Source: Paenibacillus pabuli
GTDB lineage: Bacteria; Bacillota; Bacilli; Paenibacillales; Paenibacillaceae
NCBI RefSeq assembly: GCF_023101145.1
Contig: NZ_CP073714.1
Coordinates: forward strand, 2,108,001 to 2,172,000
Direction of reading: 5' to 3'
Length of the DNA: 64,000 nucleotides
This document shows positions 44,290 through 53,649 of this stretch, piece after piece. Numbering within the stretch: the stretch's first letter is position 1; the number at the start of each line of letters is the position of its first letter. The position numbers were made by a program, and so were the translations under genes. Below the pieces are notes generated by a model. That model saw only the letters and a program-made list of their open reading frames with translations. It did not search any database and had not been told where the DNA came from.

Positions 44290-45249
44290 TTGAAACCTGC
44301 AGCCGAAGGACCTAGCAAAAAGCTGAAGGGAAACTTGAAAGGCAATTCGCTCTGGAGTGAAATCTGGAAGCACAGAATGACGTACACCCTGCTTGTTCCA
44401 GGACTCGTCTGGTTAATTCTGTTTGCCTACATGCCAATGGGCGGCCTGTCTCTTGCGTTTAAAGATTACAAGGCGAACCTGGGAATATGGGGAAGCCCAT
44501 GGAGCGGATTTGAGAATTTTAAATACGTTTTCCGGGATCCAACCTTTATTGACGCAGTATGGCGCACGCTGTACATCAACATTCTAAAACTGATTATTCA
44601 GTTCCCGTTCCCAATCATTCTCGCCCTGTTGCTGAATGAGTTGCGGATGCGCAGAGGGAAAAAGTGGTTCCAGACCATTCTTACGTTCCCTCACTTCCTT
44701 TCATGGATCATCGTATCCGGGGTAGTTATCAACGTCCTGGCTTATGATGGGCTGGTAAACAGTGCACTTGGTTTGCTTGGATTGCCAACGATTAACTTCC
44801 TGGGTTCTGAATCCAACTTTGTACCGATGCTGCTGTTGACGGATATTTGGAAATCAAGCGGATGGGGTGCGATTATCTTCCTGGCTGCTATTTCCGGTAT
44901 CGACCAGGACCAGTATGAATCAGCACAGATTGACGGGGCTTCCCGTATGCAGCAGATGTTCCGGATTACATTGCCCAACATTCTTCCAACAATCACTGTT
45001 ATGTTCATTCTGTCGGTTGGTGGATTGATGTCCTCCGGTTTCGACCAGATCTTTAACTTGGCGAATGCCGCTACCAAAAATGTATCGGAAGTATTGGATG
45101 TATACATCTATCGGATTACGTTCCAGTCTTCAACGGACTTCTCATTCTCGACAGCGGTCAGCTTGTTCCGTTCCCTCGTGAATATGGTCTTGCTGCTTCT
45201 CGCAGACAGATTTGCCAAGTGGCTTGGCGGAGACGGTTTGTTCCGATAA
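44290..45249 (+). CDS. ABC transporter permease, LplB-type
   Basis: A 319-residue inner-membrane permease with six helices. The N-terminal helix (YTLLVPGLVWLILFAYMPMGG) and the ATPase-contact motif (YESAQIDGASRMQQMFRITLPNI, EAA loop) are clear. LplB-type permeases import oligosaccharides. TTG 44290 is chosen, six bases after GAGGAGA; a GTG at 44275 overlaps the esterase stop. The ATPase is not encoded here; such systems share a general MsmX-type ATPase. Confidence 0.9.
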   Translation: MKPAAEGPSKKLKGNLKGNSLWSEIWKHRMTYTLLVPGLVWLILFAYMPMGGLSLAFKDYKANLGIWGSPWSGFENFKYVFRDPTFIDAVWRTLYINILKLIIQFPFPIILALLLNELRMRRGKKWFQTILTFPHFLSWIIVSGVVINVLAYDGLVNSALGLLGLPTINFLGSESNFVPMLLLTDIWKSSGWGAIIFLAAISGIDQDQYESAQIDGASRMQQMFRITLPNILPTITVMFILSVGGLMSSGFDQIFNLANAATKNVSEVLDVYIYRITFQSSTDFSFSTAVSLFRSLVNMVLLLLADRFAKWLGGDGLFR

Positions 45250-45267
45250 GAGAGGAGGGGAAATGAA

Positions 45268-46170
45268 ATGAGCAAGAAAGCTAATAAAAAGCCAAGAATT
45301 GGTACAGAAAAAATGACACTTATCGACTACATCATCTTCGCCATATTACTTGTGCTTGCCCTGATGATTCTAATTCCATTCTGGAATGTCATCATGATCT
45401 CGTTCGCAACTCAAAAAGAATATGCTGATAATCCATTTTTGATGTTCCCTAAAGAATGGACGTTGGATTCCTATAAGGCGTTGTTCGCTGACGGAACAAT
45501 TCTGTCGGGGTACAAAAATACTATTATTTTGCTAGTCATCGGCTTGCCACTCAGCTTGTTCCTGACAACAAGCATGGCATATGGCCTTAGTCGCAACAAA
45601 TTTCCGTTCAAGAAATTTCTCTTTTTCCTGGTACTGTTCACCATGATCTTCAATGGTGGTATCGTACCGCTGTACCTGATCATGAAATCACTTCACCTTA
45701 CAGGTACGCTGTGGTCCGTTATCCTTGCAGGAAGTTTCAGTGCTTTCAACATGATTCTGATGATGAACTACTTCTATACCTTGCCTGAGTCGCTTATGGA
45801 ATCCGCGAGATTGGATGGAGCAGGAGAGTGGAGAATTCTGTTCTCAGTTGTTCTTCCGCTGGCTACACCAATTATGGCTACAATCACGTTGTTCTACGGT
45901 GTGGCGTACTGGAACAGTTGGTACGATGCGATGATATTCCTGCGAAAAGCGGATCAGTTGCCGCTCCAGAATGTACTCAGAAACATTATCGTCACATCGC
46001 AGACGAACGCATCCAATGCATCCAGTGTGGATGCTGCCCAAGCAAGCAATTTCTCAATGGGTATGAAGATGGCGGCCGTATTTGTCACCATGGTACCAAT
46101 TATGTGTTTCTTCCCAATGCTGCAAAAACACTTTGCCAAAGGGGTATTGACAGGGGCTATCAAGACCTGA
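45268..46170 (+). CDS. ABC transporter permease, YtcP-type
   Basis: The second permease, 300 residues, six helices, with the EAA loop ESARLDGAGEWRILFSVVLPLATP and YWNSWYDAMIFLR typical of the YtcP/LplC group. AGAGGAGGGG precedes ATG 45268. It pairs with the preceding permease to form the channel. Confidence 0.92.
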   Translation: MSKKANKKPRIGTEKMTLIDYIIFAILLVLALMILIPFWNVIMISFATQKEYADNPFLMFPKEWTLDSYKALFADGTILSGYKNTIILLVIGLPLSLFLTTSMAYGLSRNKFPFKKFLFFLVLFTMIFNGGIVPLYLIMKSLHLTGTLWSVILAGSFSAFNMILMMNYFYTLPESLMESARLDGAGEWRILFSVVLPLATPIMATITLFYGVAYWNSWYDAMIFLRKADQLPLQNVLRNIIVTSQTNASNASSVDAAQASNFSMGMKMAAVFVTMVPIMCFFPMLQKHFAKGVLTGAIKT

Positions 46171-46224
46171 TTATACGTATAGGATTTTGCATTAAAATTC
46201 TACTAAAAAACATGGGGGTAAAAC

Positions 46225-47823
46225 ATGAAAACGAACAAAAAGTTGTCAGTAAGAGCTCTCTTTGCCATCACGCTTAGTGTAGTTATGCTGATGGTGACCG
46301 CTTGTTCCAGCCAAGGAGCTTCAGGTGGTAACGAAAAAGATGCAGAGGGAAATTACAAAGATAACCTGACCATCTCTGTAGCTAACCTGACAGAAATTAA
46401 AAACGGGAACTTGGATAATGACTTCCACAAGTTCTGGACGGACAAGTTCAATGTAACATGGGATTACAACTATATTGATTGGGATTCATGGGGCGAGAAG
46501 CTTCGTCTGTGGATCAACTCTGGCGATTTGCCGGATGTAGCAGTATGGAACTATGTGCATGGCGATGCCATGAACAGTATTGATCAAGGCCTGTTCTACA
46601 AATTCCCGGATGACTGGAAAGAACGCTGGCCTAACGTGGCGGCAGCCTACAAGTTGACCGGTCTTGGAGACAAGCTGGAAGAACTGACGGGTGGAACATA
46701 CGTCCTGCCAAGACCAATCTATTTCGAGAACAAACCTGCTGACCCATTGACGAATCAAATTGGTGTCATTGCGCTTCGTAAAGACTGGGCTGAAGCGGTT
46801 GGTTTCGAACTGAAAGATGCATATACAACAACTGAATTGAATGAATACGCTGAGCTTGTGAAAGAAAAAGATCCAGGCAAAGTGGGCAACAAACTTGTAC
46901 CTCTGTCCTACAATGCGGCAGATGCGATGACAAACATCATTATGCCAAACAGTGTGCATGCCATGACGGATACTCCGTTCTACAAAGGTGAAGATGGACA
47001 GTTCCACTGGGGACCATCAGATCCTGAGACTTTAACAGGACTGAAATTGATGCAAAAAGCCTACAAAGATGGCTTGCTTAACCCTGAGTTCTACACATGG
47101 AAAAACAATGAAGGCCAAAACAACTTTAAAGTAACAGGTACAGCTGCAGTAACAAGTCTGGGCGGATTGGCTTCGTACAGACAAGGTCTGGATTCCGATA
47201 TGAAAAAGAATCTGGGTGTAGATAGTGATGAATTGGTACACACAGCAATCGTAGTGGGCGATGACGGGAAATACCGTAACATGGAGCAAGCCAACTTCTG
47301 GTCTGCATTGATCTTCAATCCGGACATCAGTGACGAGAAATTCGAACGGATCATGGATCTGATTGACTACTCGACTACCAAAGAAGGACAATTGCTCATC
47401 AACATGGGCTTTGAAGGAACAGATTGGAAATATGATGAAAACAACGAACTGGTTAGCTTGCTGCCAGAAGGAACAGTTCTGGAAGACAAATACCCAGCAC
47501 GCTTCGAAGGTCTGTATCTTCTGGGTGACGACTTCAGTGTTGTAAACCCTGCAATTAAAAAGGATTACCGTGATAGAGCTGTGAAGCTGTTCGAGGAAAA
47601 AGCAAAACTCGGTACAGAAGGTCAGTCACTCGCAGCATACGACTGGGATGTCAATCTGTACGATTCCAAAGCTAAAAGTCAGGCTTCATTCGACTACCAG
47701 AATGAATATGCCAACTTGATCCTCAAAAGTGGAGATCTTGAAGCGAACTGGAAAGAATGGGTGAACAGTAAGATGTCCCTGGTTCAACCATATCTGGATG
47801 AACTGAACGAAAAATTTAAGTAA
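46225..47823 (+). CDS. Extracellular solute-binding lipoprotein
   Basis: A 532-residue sugar-binding lipoprotein with lipobox VTACSS (Cys about residue 27). The mature part is rich in Trp (FHKFWTDKFNVTWDYNYIDWDSW, PDVAVWNYVHGDA), as expected for stacking on sugar rings. Position and size match the sophorooligosaccharide-binding protein of the Listeria 1,2-beta-glucan operon as I recall it. A stem-loop behind it (47882) could raise its level over the downstream enzymes. Confidence 0.9.
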   Translation: MKTNKKLSVRALFAITLSVVMLMVTACSSQGASGGNEKDAEGNYKDNLTISVANLTEIKNGNLDNDFHKFWTDKFNVTWDYNYIDWDSWGEKLRLWINSGDLPDVAVWNYVHGDAMNSIDQGLFYKFPDDWKERWPNVAAAYKLTGLGDKLEELTGGTYVLPRPIYFENKPADPLTNQIGVIALRKDWAEAVGFELKDAYTTTELNEYAELVKEKDPGKVGNKLVPLSYNAADAMTNIIMPNSVHAMTDTPFYKGEDGQFHWGPSDPETLTGLKLMQKAYKDGLLNPEFYTWKNNEGQNNFKVTGTAAVTSLGGLASYRQGLDSDMKKNLGVDSDELVHTAIVVGDDGKYRNMEQANFWSALIFNPDISDEKFERIMDLIDYSTTKEGQLLINMGFEGTDWKYDENNELVSLLPEGTVLEDKYPARFEGLYLLGDDFSVVNPAIKKDYRDRAVKLFEEKAKLGTEGQSLAAYDWDVNLYDSKAKSQASFDYQNEYANLILKSGDLEANWKEWVNSKMSLVQPYLDELNEKFK

Positions 47824-47881
47824 TCATTCAGTTAGCAAGATGGAACATGACAGAGTGTATTCTGTCAGTCTCATCCAATTT

Positions 47882-47926
47882 GAACCCGGTGCGCGGTCTC
47901 TCCCCGAACGCAGCCGGGTTCTTTAT
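47882..47926 (+). terminator. Intra-operon hairpin / partial terminator
   Basis: GAACCCGG...GCG (47883-47893) pairs with CGC...CCGGGTTC (47909-47921) around a 15-base loop, followed by TTTATTT. It sits between the binding-protein gene and the GH3 gene and probably protects or attenuates mRNA. Confidence 0.65.
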
Positions 47927-47956
47927 TTCAACAACATGCAGCGGAGGATAATGTCT

Positions 47957-50122
47957 ATGAATAACGAGCAGTTGCTAGACCTTGTAAACCAGATGACCTT
48001 GGAAGAAAAAACGGCCCAGCTGCTTCAGCTGACCGCTAACTTTTATGAAGGAACCAATGTCGAAGGTCAGATCACAGGCCCAATGGAAGAGATGGGTATC
48101 ACGGAGCAGTCCGTGGATGCCAGTGGCTCCATTCTGGGATTGTCCGGTGCACAGGCCATTATTGATGTACAGCAAGCTTACCTGAAAAAAAGCCGCCTCG
48201 GCATTCCGCTCTTGTTCATGGCGGACGTGGTTCATGGTTTCAAAACCATTTTCCCCATCCCGCTTGCCATTGGCTGTTCATGGGACACCGAACTGGCTGA
48301 GAAAAGTGCTGAGATTGCAGCACGTGAATCCGCCGTATCAGGCCTCCATGTGACTTTTGCACCGATGGTCGATCTCGTTCGTGATCCGCGTTGGGGTCGT
48401 GTAATGGAGACGACAGGCGAAGATCCTTATTTGAACAGTCTCTTCTCAGCGGCATTTGTACGTGGTTATCAGGGCGATAGTTTGAAGGATGAGCCGGATC
48501 GTCTAGCCGCTTGTGTAAAACACTTTGCAGCATATGGGGCAGCAGAAGGTGGTCGTGACTACAACACGGTCGACATGTCTGAACGCAATCTGCGCGAGTA
48601 CTATTTACCGGCTTACAAGGCAGCACTGGATGCAGGCGTCGAAATGGTCATGGCTTCGTTCAATACCGTAGAGGGAATTCCAGCGAGTGGAAACGAGAAG
48701 CTGATGCGCGACATTTTGCGTGATGAGTGGGGCTTTGATGGTGTATTAATCTCGGACTGGGCTTCCATTCGTGAGATGATTGCTCACGGCGCAGCTGAGG
48801 ATGACCGTGAAGCCGCTTATCGTGCTATCCGTGCAGGCGTGGATATTGAGATGATGACACCTTGTTATGTTCATCATCTGCCTGAACTGATCCAGAACGG
48901 AGAAGTCGACGAAAAGCTCATTGATGAAGCGGTACTGCGTATTTTGCAGCTGAAAGAAAAGCTCGGATTGTTCGACAATCCACTGCGTGCAGCTGATCCG
49001 GAACGTGAGCGCGAGATTGTCTTCTCAAAAGAACATCGTCAGGTATCGTATGAACTTGCAACCAAATCAGCAGTATTGTTGAAAAACGATAACCACGTTC
49101 TTCCGCTGAATCCGGAAGCGAATGTAGCGTTGATTGGACCTTTTGCCCAAAGCGAAGACATTCTCGGATGGTGGTCCTGTGAAGGTGTCAAAGAAGATGC
49201 GGTTAAGCTCGGAACTGCGTTGCAGGAACGTTTGAATGCCGGGAAAGTTCATATGGCTCAAGGCAGCAACGTTCATACCATTACGGCTGAACAGATCGCT
49301 GATGCACTTGAAACAGCAAGCAAAGCCGATCTGATCGTGCTTGCACTTGGTGAAGATTCCGAAATGAGTGGTGAGGGTGGCTCACGTACGGATATTCGTT
49401 TGCCAGCTGCTCAACTGGAATTGGTTAAACAGCTTAAATCAGCGGGTAAACCAATCGCCAGCGTTATTTTCAACGGTCGCCCTCTGGACTTGCATGGTGT
49501 ATTTGAAGAATCTGATGCTGTGCTTGAAGCGTGGTTCCCGGGCAGTGAAGGTGGAGCAGCCATCGCCGATGTATTGACAGGTGCAGTGAATCCATCAGCG
49601 CGTTTGACGATGTCCTTCCCGCAATCTGTAGGTCAAATACCGGTATATTACAATCATTTTAATACAGGACGTCCACTCAATCCGCAAAAGACGGAAGAGC
49701 GTTATGTTTCCAAATATATTGATAGTCCGAATGATCCGCTGCTTCCGTTTGGCTACGGCTTGTCATACACTTCGTTTGAGTATGGTGACCTGGAAGTATC
49801 AAGCAATGAGATGACTGCTGATCAACCTCTGACGATCCAAGTGCGTGTAACCAATGCTGGCGAGCGTGCTGGCGTGGAGACAGTTCAGTTGTACGTACGT
49901 GATGTCACAGGTGAAGTAGTTCGTCCGATGCGTGAGCTGAAGGGGTATGTGAAGCTGTCACTCGCACCGGGTGAAAGTGGTACGGCTACATTTACATTAA
50001 ACGAAGAACAGCTTCGTTATCATCATTCCGATTTGAGCCATCGCAGTGATAAAGGAACATTCCACATTTTCGTAGGGCCGAATAGCCGCGATACACTGGA
50101 AAGTACATTCAAACTGGTGTAA
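47957..50122 (+). CDS. GH3 beta-glucosidase (BglX-like)
   Basis: A 721-residue intracellular family 3 glycosidase. The (beta/alpha)8 domain has LLFMADVVHGFKTIFPIPLA, GRVMETTGEDPYL, CVKHFAAYG and the nucleophile Asp267 in VLISDWASI; the second sandwich domain and a C-terminal fibronectin III-like domain (PMRELKGYVKLSLAPGES) follow. No signal peptide. It should hydrolyse beta-glucosides; the operon suggests beta-1,2 linkages (sophorose). ATG 47957 is nine bases from GGAGG; ATG 47951 would be three. Confidence 0.93.
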   Translation: MNNEQLLDLVNQMTLEEKTAQLLQLTANFYEGTNVEGQITGPMEEMGITEQSVDASGSILGLSGAQAIIDVQQAYLKKSRLGIPLLFMADVVHGFKTIFPIPLAIGCSWDTELAEKSAEIAARESAVSGLHVTFAPMVDLVRDPRWGRVMETTGEDPYLNSLFSAAFVRGYQGDSLKDEPDRLAACVKHFAAYGAAEGGRDYNTVDMSERNLREYYLPAYKAALDAGVEMVMASFNTVEGIPASGNEKLMRDILRDEWGFDGVLISDWASIREMIAHGAAEDDREAAYRAIRAGVDIEMMTPCYVHHLPELIQNGEVDEKLIDEAVLRILQLKEKLGLFDNPLRAADPEREREIVFSKEHRQVSYELATKSAVLLKNDNHVLPLNPEANVALIGPFAQSEDILGWWSCEGVKEDAVKLGTALQERLNAGKVHMAQGSNVHTITAEQIADALETASKADLIVLALGEDSEMSGEGGSRTDIRLPAAQLELVKQLKSAGKPIASVIFNGRPLDLHGVFEESDAVLEAWFPGSEGGAAIADVLTGAVNPSARLTMSFPQSVGQIPVYYNHFNTGRPLNPQKTEERYVSKYIDSPNDPLLPFGYGLSYTSFEYGDLEVSSNEMTADQPLTIQVRVTNAGERAGVETVQLYVRDVTGEVVRPMRELKGYVKLSLAPGESGTATFTLNEEQLRYHHSDLSHRSDKGTFHIFVGPNSRDTLESTFKLV

Positions 50123-50157
50123 TTGGACACGGCTCATACAGATGAATGAAGGAGGAT

Positions 50158-53100
50158 ATGAATAGAAATATGAAGACCATGAATCAATCTCAAATCAACG
50201 TGCAATCCGGCGAGCTGTGCTTTACGTTCTGGGAAAGCGGTGATTTGTTCAAAGCAGTAAGCGGAACAACGATGATTAATCAGTGGATGGCTAGTCCGGT
50301 GGACGGCTCCATGAACAATCTGTACTTGCGTTTTCACAGTGAATCCGGTATCCGCTTTGTTCCGATGCTTGGCCTTCACTCCGACAGTCAGATGAGCACG
50401 GATGGCAGTCGTATGGTATGGACAGGTACCGCTGAGGGTGTAGGTTATCAAGTCGTTTTTGCTCCAACAGCACAAGGTGTATGGTTATGGGATGTAACTG
50501 TAAACGGGAATGGAGAAGAGGTCGACGTGATCTATGGTCAGGATGTTGGCAATGCGGATCCAGGTGCGGTACGCAGCAATGAGGCCTACTTGTCGCAATA
50601 CATCGACCATGCTGTGTTTGAGGATGAGAGGTTGGGATATATCGTAGCTTCAAGACAGAATCAGCCACAGGGCGGGGTTTTTCCTTATCTTCAACAGGGT
50701 TCATTAACCCGTGCAGCAGGTTACTCCACCGATGGATTCCAGTTCTTTGGCTTGAGTTACAAGGAAACGAATGTCCCTGAAAGTTTGGGTAAGCCGACAC
50801 TTGCGAATGAAGTATACCAGTATGAATTTGCATACACAGCCCTGCAGTCCGAGAAGGTAGTGTTGAGTGGCGAAGCTCGTTTTGTGTTCTATGGACTCTT
50901 TCAGGCCAACCACGCTGAAGCGGTGAAGGAACTCGAATACCAGGATGTTGTTCAACAGGCTTGGGACGAGTATGAAGCGAAGCGTCAAGAGAACACAAGC
51001 ACGGTACATGCAGTAACCAACGTATTCCCAAAAGTATCACTCCATCCGGTAATGGGTGAACCTTTGCCCACTTTATCGATGACTGAAGAAGAAGTGAATT
51101 CCCTTTTCCCAGCTTCGAAGAGACATCAGGAAGAGCGCGCGGATGGTGAATTGCTGGCGTTCTTTACAGATACGTATGAGCATATTGTGCTCAAGGAAAA
51201 GGAAATGCGCGTGGAGCGTCCGCATGGACATATCCTGATGAGCGGTAACAATGTGAAGCTGGGTCAGAACGTAATTACTACGTCTTCCTATATGTATGGT
51301 ATTTTCAATTCCCATGTGGTTGTGGGTAATACAAACTTCAATAAAATGATGAGCAATGCACGAAGTGCACTCAATATACCCAAATCTTCCGGTCAGCGGA
51401 TCTACGTCGAGATGGAGGGAATCTTTCATCTGCTCACGATGCCTTCCCTGTTCGAGATGGGCTTCAATTATGTTCGCTGGTATTACAAAACAGCTGAGGA
51501 TACGCTGATCATCACAAATTATACAACGTTGGATACGCCTGAAGTACATCTGCATGTGAAATCGGAAAAAGGAAGAGCTTACCGATACCTGATCACCAAT
51601 CAGATTACGATGAATGTGAATGAATATGAACTGCCTGTTCATGTTACCCAGCAAAACGGTGAACTGAGCTTCAAGGCAGATCACAGCTCCCTCAGTGCCA
51701 ACGTGTATAAGAATCTGGAGTACCGCATGCGGGTACTCGGAGCAGGAGTGAAGGTTGGCGATGAGACTGAGCTGGCTAGTGGAGTAAACGCAGGCGATGC
51801 ATCACTGACGACTTTACGGCTGGACAGCAGCGCTGAATGGACATTGACTATTCAAGGTCTGTTGGAAGGTGGACAGACTGCATCATCAACACGCAGCTTC
51901 GAAGGGGAAGTAGCAGCCTATCGTACCTTCTATGCAGATGTGATGAATGGGTTCCATTTATCACAGCCTCAGAAGCAAGGAGTCGATGAGCTGTTCAAAG
52001 TGAATGCTCTTGCATGGTGGTATACCCATAATATGCTGGTGCATTACTCTGTTCCCCACGGACTGGAGCAATATGGCGGTGCAGCATGGGGAACGCGGGA
52101 TGTCTGCCAGGGTCCGGTCGAATACTTTATGGCTACACAAAAGTATGAGCAGGTCCGCGATATTCTGAAGACGGTATATTCGCATCAGTATGAGGATGAC
52201 GGGAACTGGCCGCAATGGTTCATGTTTGATCGTTATTTCAAGGTTCAGCAGGAAGAAAGCCATGGTGACATTATTGTTTGGCCTCTTAAAGTACTAAGTG
52301 ATTATCTGATTGCCACCAAGGATTATTCCATTCTGAACGAAGAAGTACCTTATACCGTAAAACATGGTTTTGATTTTACGGATCAAACAGCCAGCTTGCT
52401 GGAGCATGCCCAGAAGGAACTGGAGTATATCCGCAGCCATTTCCTGCATGATACATTCCTCTCTTCATATGGTGACGGGGACTGGGACGATACATTACAG
52501 CCTGCCAATGCTCAATTGAAGCAATATATGGTCAGCAGCTGGACTGTAGCGCTCACCTATCAAACGTTGAAACAGCTTTCCAGAGCACTTGCGCCTGTAA
52601 AACCGGAGCTTTCTTCCGAGTTAAGCGACATGGCAGCGGGTGTGAAAAGAGACTTCAGCAAGTATATGCTGGATACCGATGTAATTCCAGGTTTTGTATA
52701 TATGGAAGATCCGGCAAATGCGAAGCGTATGCTGCACCCGGATGACAGCGAGACGGGTATTCAGTACCGTTTGCTGCCGATGACACGCAGCATGATTGCC
52801 GAGCTGCTGGAGCCTGAGCAAGCCCAATCCCATTATGAACTGATCAAGGACAAGCTGTACTGCCCGGATGGCGTCAGATTGATGAATCGTCCAGCACAGT
52901 ATGATGGCGGCGTCAGCACTCATTTCAAACGTGCAGAGCAGGCATCCAATTTCGGACGTGAAGTGGGCTTGCAATATGTTCATGCTCATATCCGCTATAT
53001 TGAAGCCATGGCGAAGCTGGGCAACCCGGATGAGGTCTGGAATGGCCTCGGCATTATCAATCCAGTAGGTATTCAGGAGGCTGTTCCTAACGCAGATTTG

Positions 53101-53541
53101 CGTCAAAGCAATGCCTACTTCAGCAGCTCTGACGGGAAATTCAACAACCGTTATGCAGCGCAGGAGCAATTCGATAAACTTCGCACCGGAGAGGTGCAGG
53201 TGAAGGGGGGCTGGAGAATCTACTCCAGTGGACCGGGAATCTACATGAATCAGCTCATTTCAAACGCCCTGGGTATACGTCAGGAGGAAGAAGATCTGGT
53301 TCTGGATCCTGTATTACCTGTAAGCTTGGATGGCTTGCATTTTGATTTCCAATTTGCCGACAAGAAAGTAACCTTCGTCTATCATCTCACCGGAGAGGCC
53401 GTACAACGTATCGTGCTGAATGGCAGGGATCTGGATGCAACAAGATTGCAGCAACCTTATCGTCTTGGTGGACTGCGTATTTCACGCACGACTCTTGAAC
53501 AGAGCCTGAGCGAGAATAACGTAATTGAGATTTACAGTTAA
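50158..53541 (+). CDS. GH94-type phosphorylase, 1,2-beta-oligoglucan phosphorylase-like
   Basis: A very large (about 1,127-residue) protein. The first half is beta-rich (supersandwich-like), the second half an (alpha/alpha)6 barrel with WWYTHNMLVHY, AWGTRDVCQGPVEYF and the catalytic-region YGDGDWDDTLQP (Asp about 773). Its size matches the Listeria innocua 1,2-beta-oligoglucan phosphorylase, which splits sophorooligosaccharides with phosphate to glucose 1-phosphate. It may instead be another GH94 specificity. The start is uncertain: ATG 50158 is two bases from AGGAGG and ATG 50170 fourteen. Confidence 0.88.
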   Translation: MNRNMKTMNQSQINVQSGELCFTFWESGDLFKAVSGTTMINQWMASPVDGSMNNLYLRFHSESGIRFVPMLGLHSDSQMSTDGSRMVWTGTAEGVGYQVVFAPTAQGVWLWDVTVNGNGEEVDVIYGQDVGNADPGAVRSNEAYLSQYIDHAVFEDERLGYIVASRQNQPQGGVFPYLQQGSLTRAAGYSTDGFQFFGLSYKETNVPESLGKPTLANEVYQYEFAYTALQSEKVVLSGEARFVFYGLFQANHAEAVKELEYQDVVQQAWDEYEAKRQENTSTVHAVTNVFPKVSLHPVMGEPLPTLSMTEEEVNSLFPASKRHQEERADGELLAFFTDTYEHIVLKEKEMRVERPHGHILMSGNNVKLGQNVITTSSYMYGIFNSHVVVGNTNFNKMMSNARSALNIPKSSGQRIYVEMEGIFHLLTMPSLFEMGFNYVRWYYKTAEDTLIITNYTTLDTPEVHLHVKSEKGRAYRYLITNQITMNVNEYELPVHVTQQNGELSFKADHSSLSANVYKNLEYRMRVLGAGVKVGDETELASGVNAGDASLTTLRLDSSAEWTLTIQGLLEGGQTASSTRSFEGEVAAYRTFYADVMNGFHLSQPQKQGVDELFKVNALAWWYTHNMLVHYSVPHGLEQYGGAAWGTRDVCQGPVEYFMATQKYEQVRDILKTVYSHQYEDDGNWPQWFMFDRYFKVQQEESHGDIIVWPLKVLSDYLIATKDYSILNEEVPYTVKHGFDFTDQTASLLEHAQKELEYIRSHFLHDTFLSSYGDGDWDDTLQPANAQLKQYMVSSWTVALTYQTLKQLSRALAPVKPELSSELSDMAAGVKRDFSKYMLDTDVIPGFVYMEDPANAKRMLHPDDSETGIQYRLLPMTRSMIAELLEPEQAQSHYELIKDKLYCPDGVRLMNRPAQYDGGVSTHFKRAEQASNFGREVGLQYVHAHIRYIEAMAKLGNPDEVWNGLGIINPVGIQEAVPNADLRQSNAYFSSSDGKFNNRYAAQEQFDKLRTGEVQVKGGWRIYSSGPGIYMNQLISNALGIRQEEEDLVLDPVLPVSLDGLHFDFQFADKKVTFVYHLTGEAVQRIVLNGRDLDATRLQQPYRLGGLRISRTTLEQSLSENNVIEIYS

Positions 53542-53596
53542 TTGGGTTAATCATTTAAACGTTAGTCCATTTAATCAAGTATAAATATCTAAGATG

Positions 53597-53624
53597 TCAG
53601 GTCCTTCGATTTCGAAGGGCCTGA
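53597..53624 (+). repeat. Hairpin between the phosphorylase and LacI genes
   Basis: TCAGG-T-CCTTCGA and TCGAAGG-G-CCTGA form a 12-13 bp stem with a tiny loop and no T tract. It could be an operator, an RNA-stability hairpin or a weak terminator ahead of the LacI gene. Confidence 0.6.
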
Positions 53625-53649
53625 TGAACATCACAGGGGAGCGAAGAAT

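Noticed and set aside
50291..51040. 249-codon antisense frame in the phosphorylase gene
   Set aside because: Opposite a long conserved gene; Pro/His/Arg-rich text with no family features.
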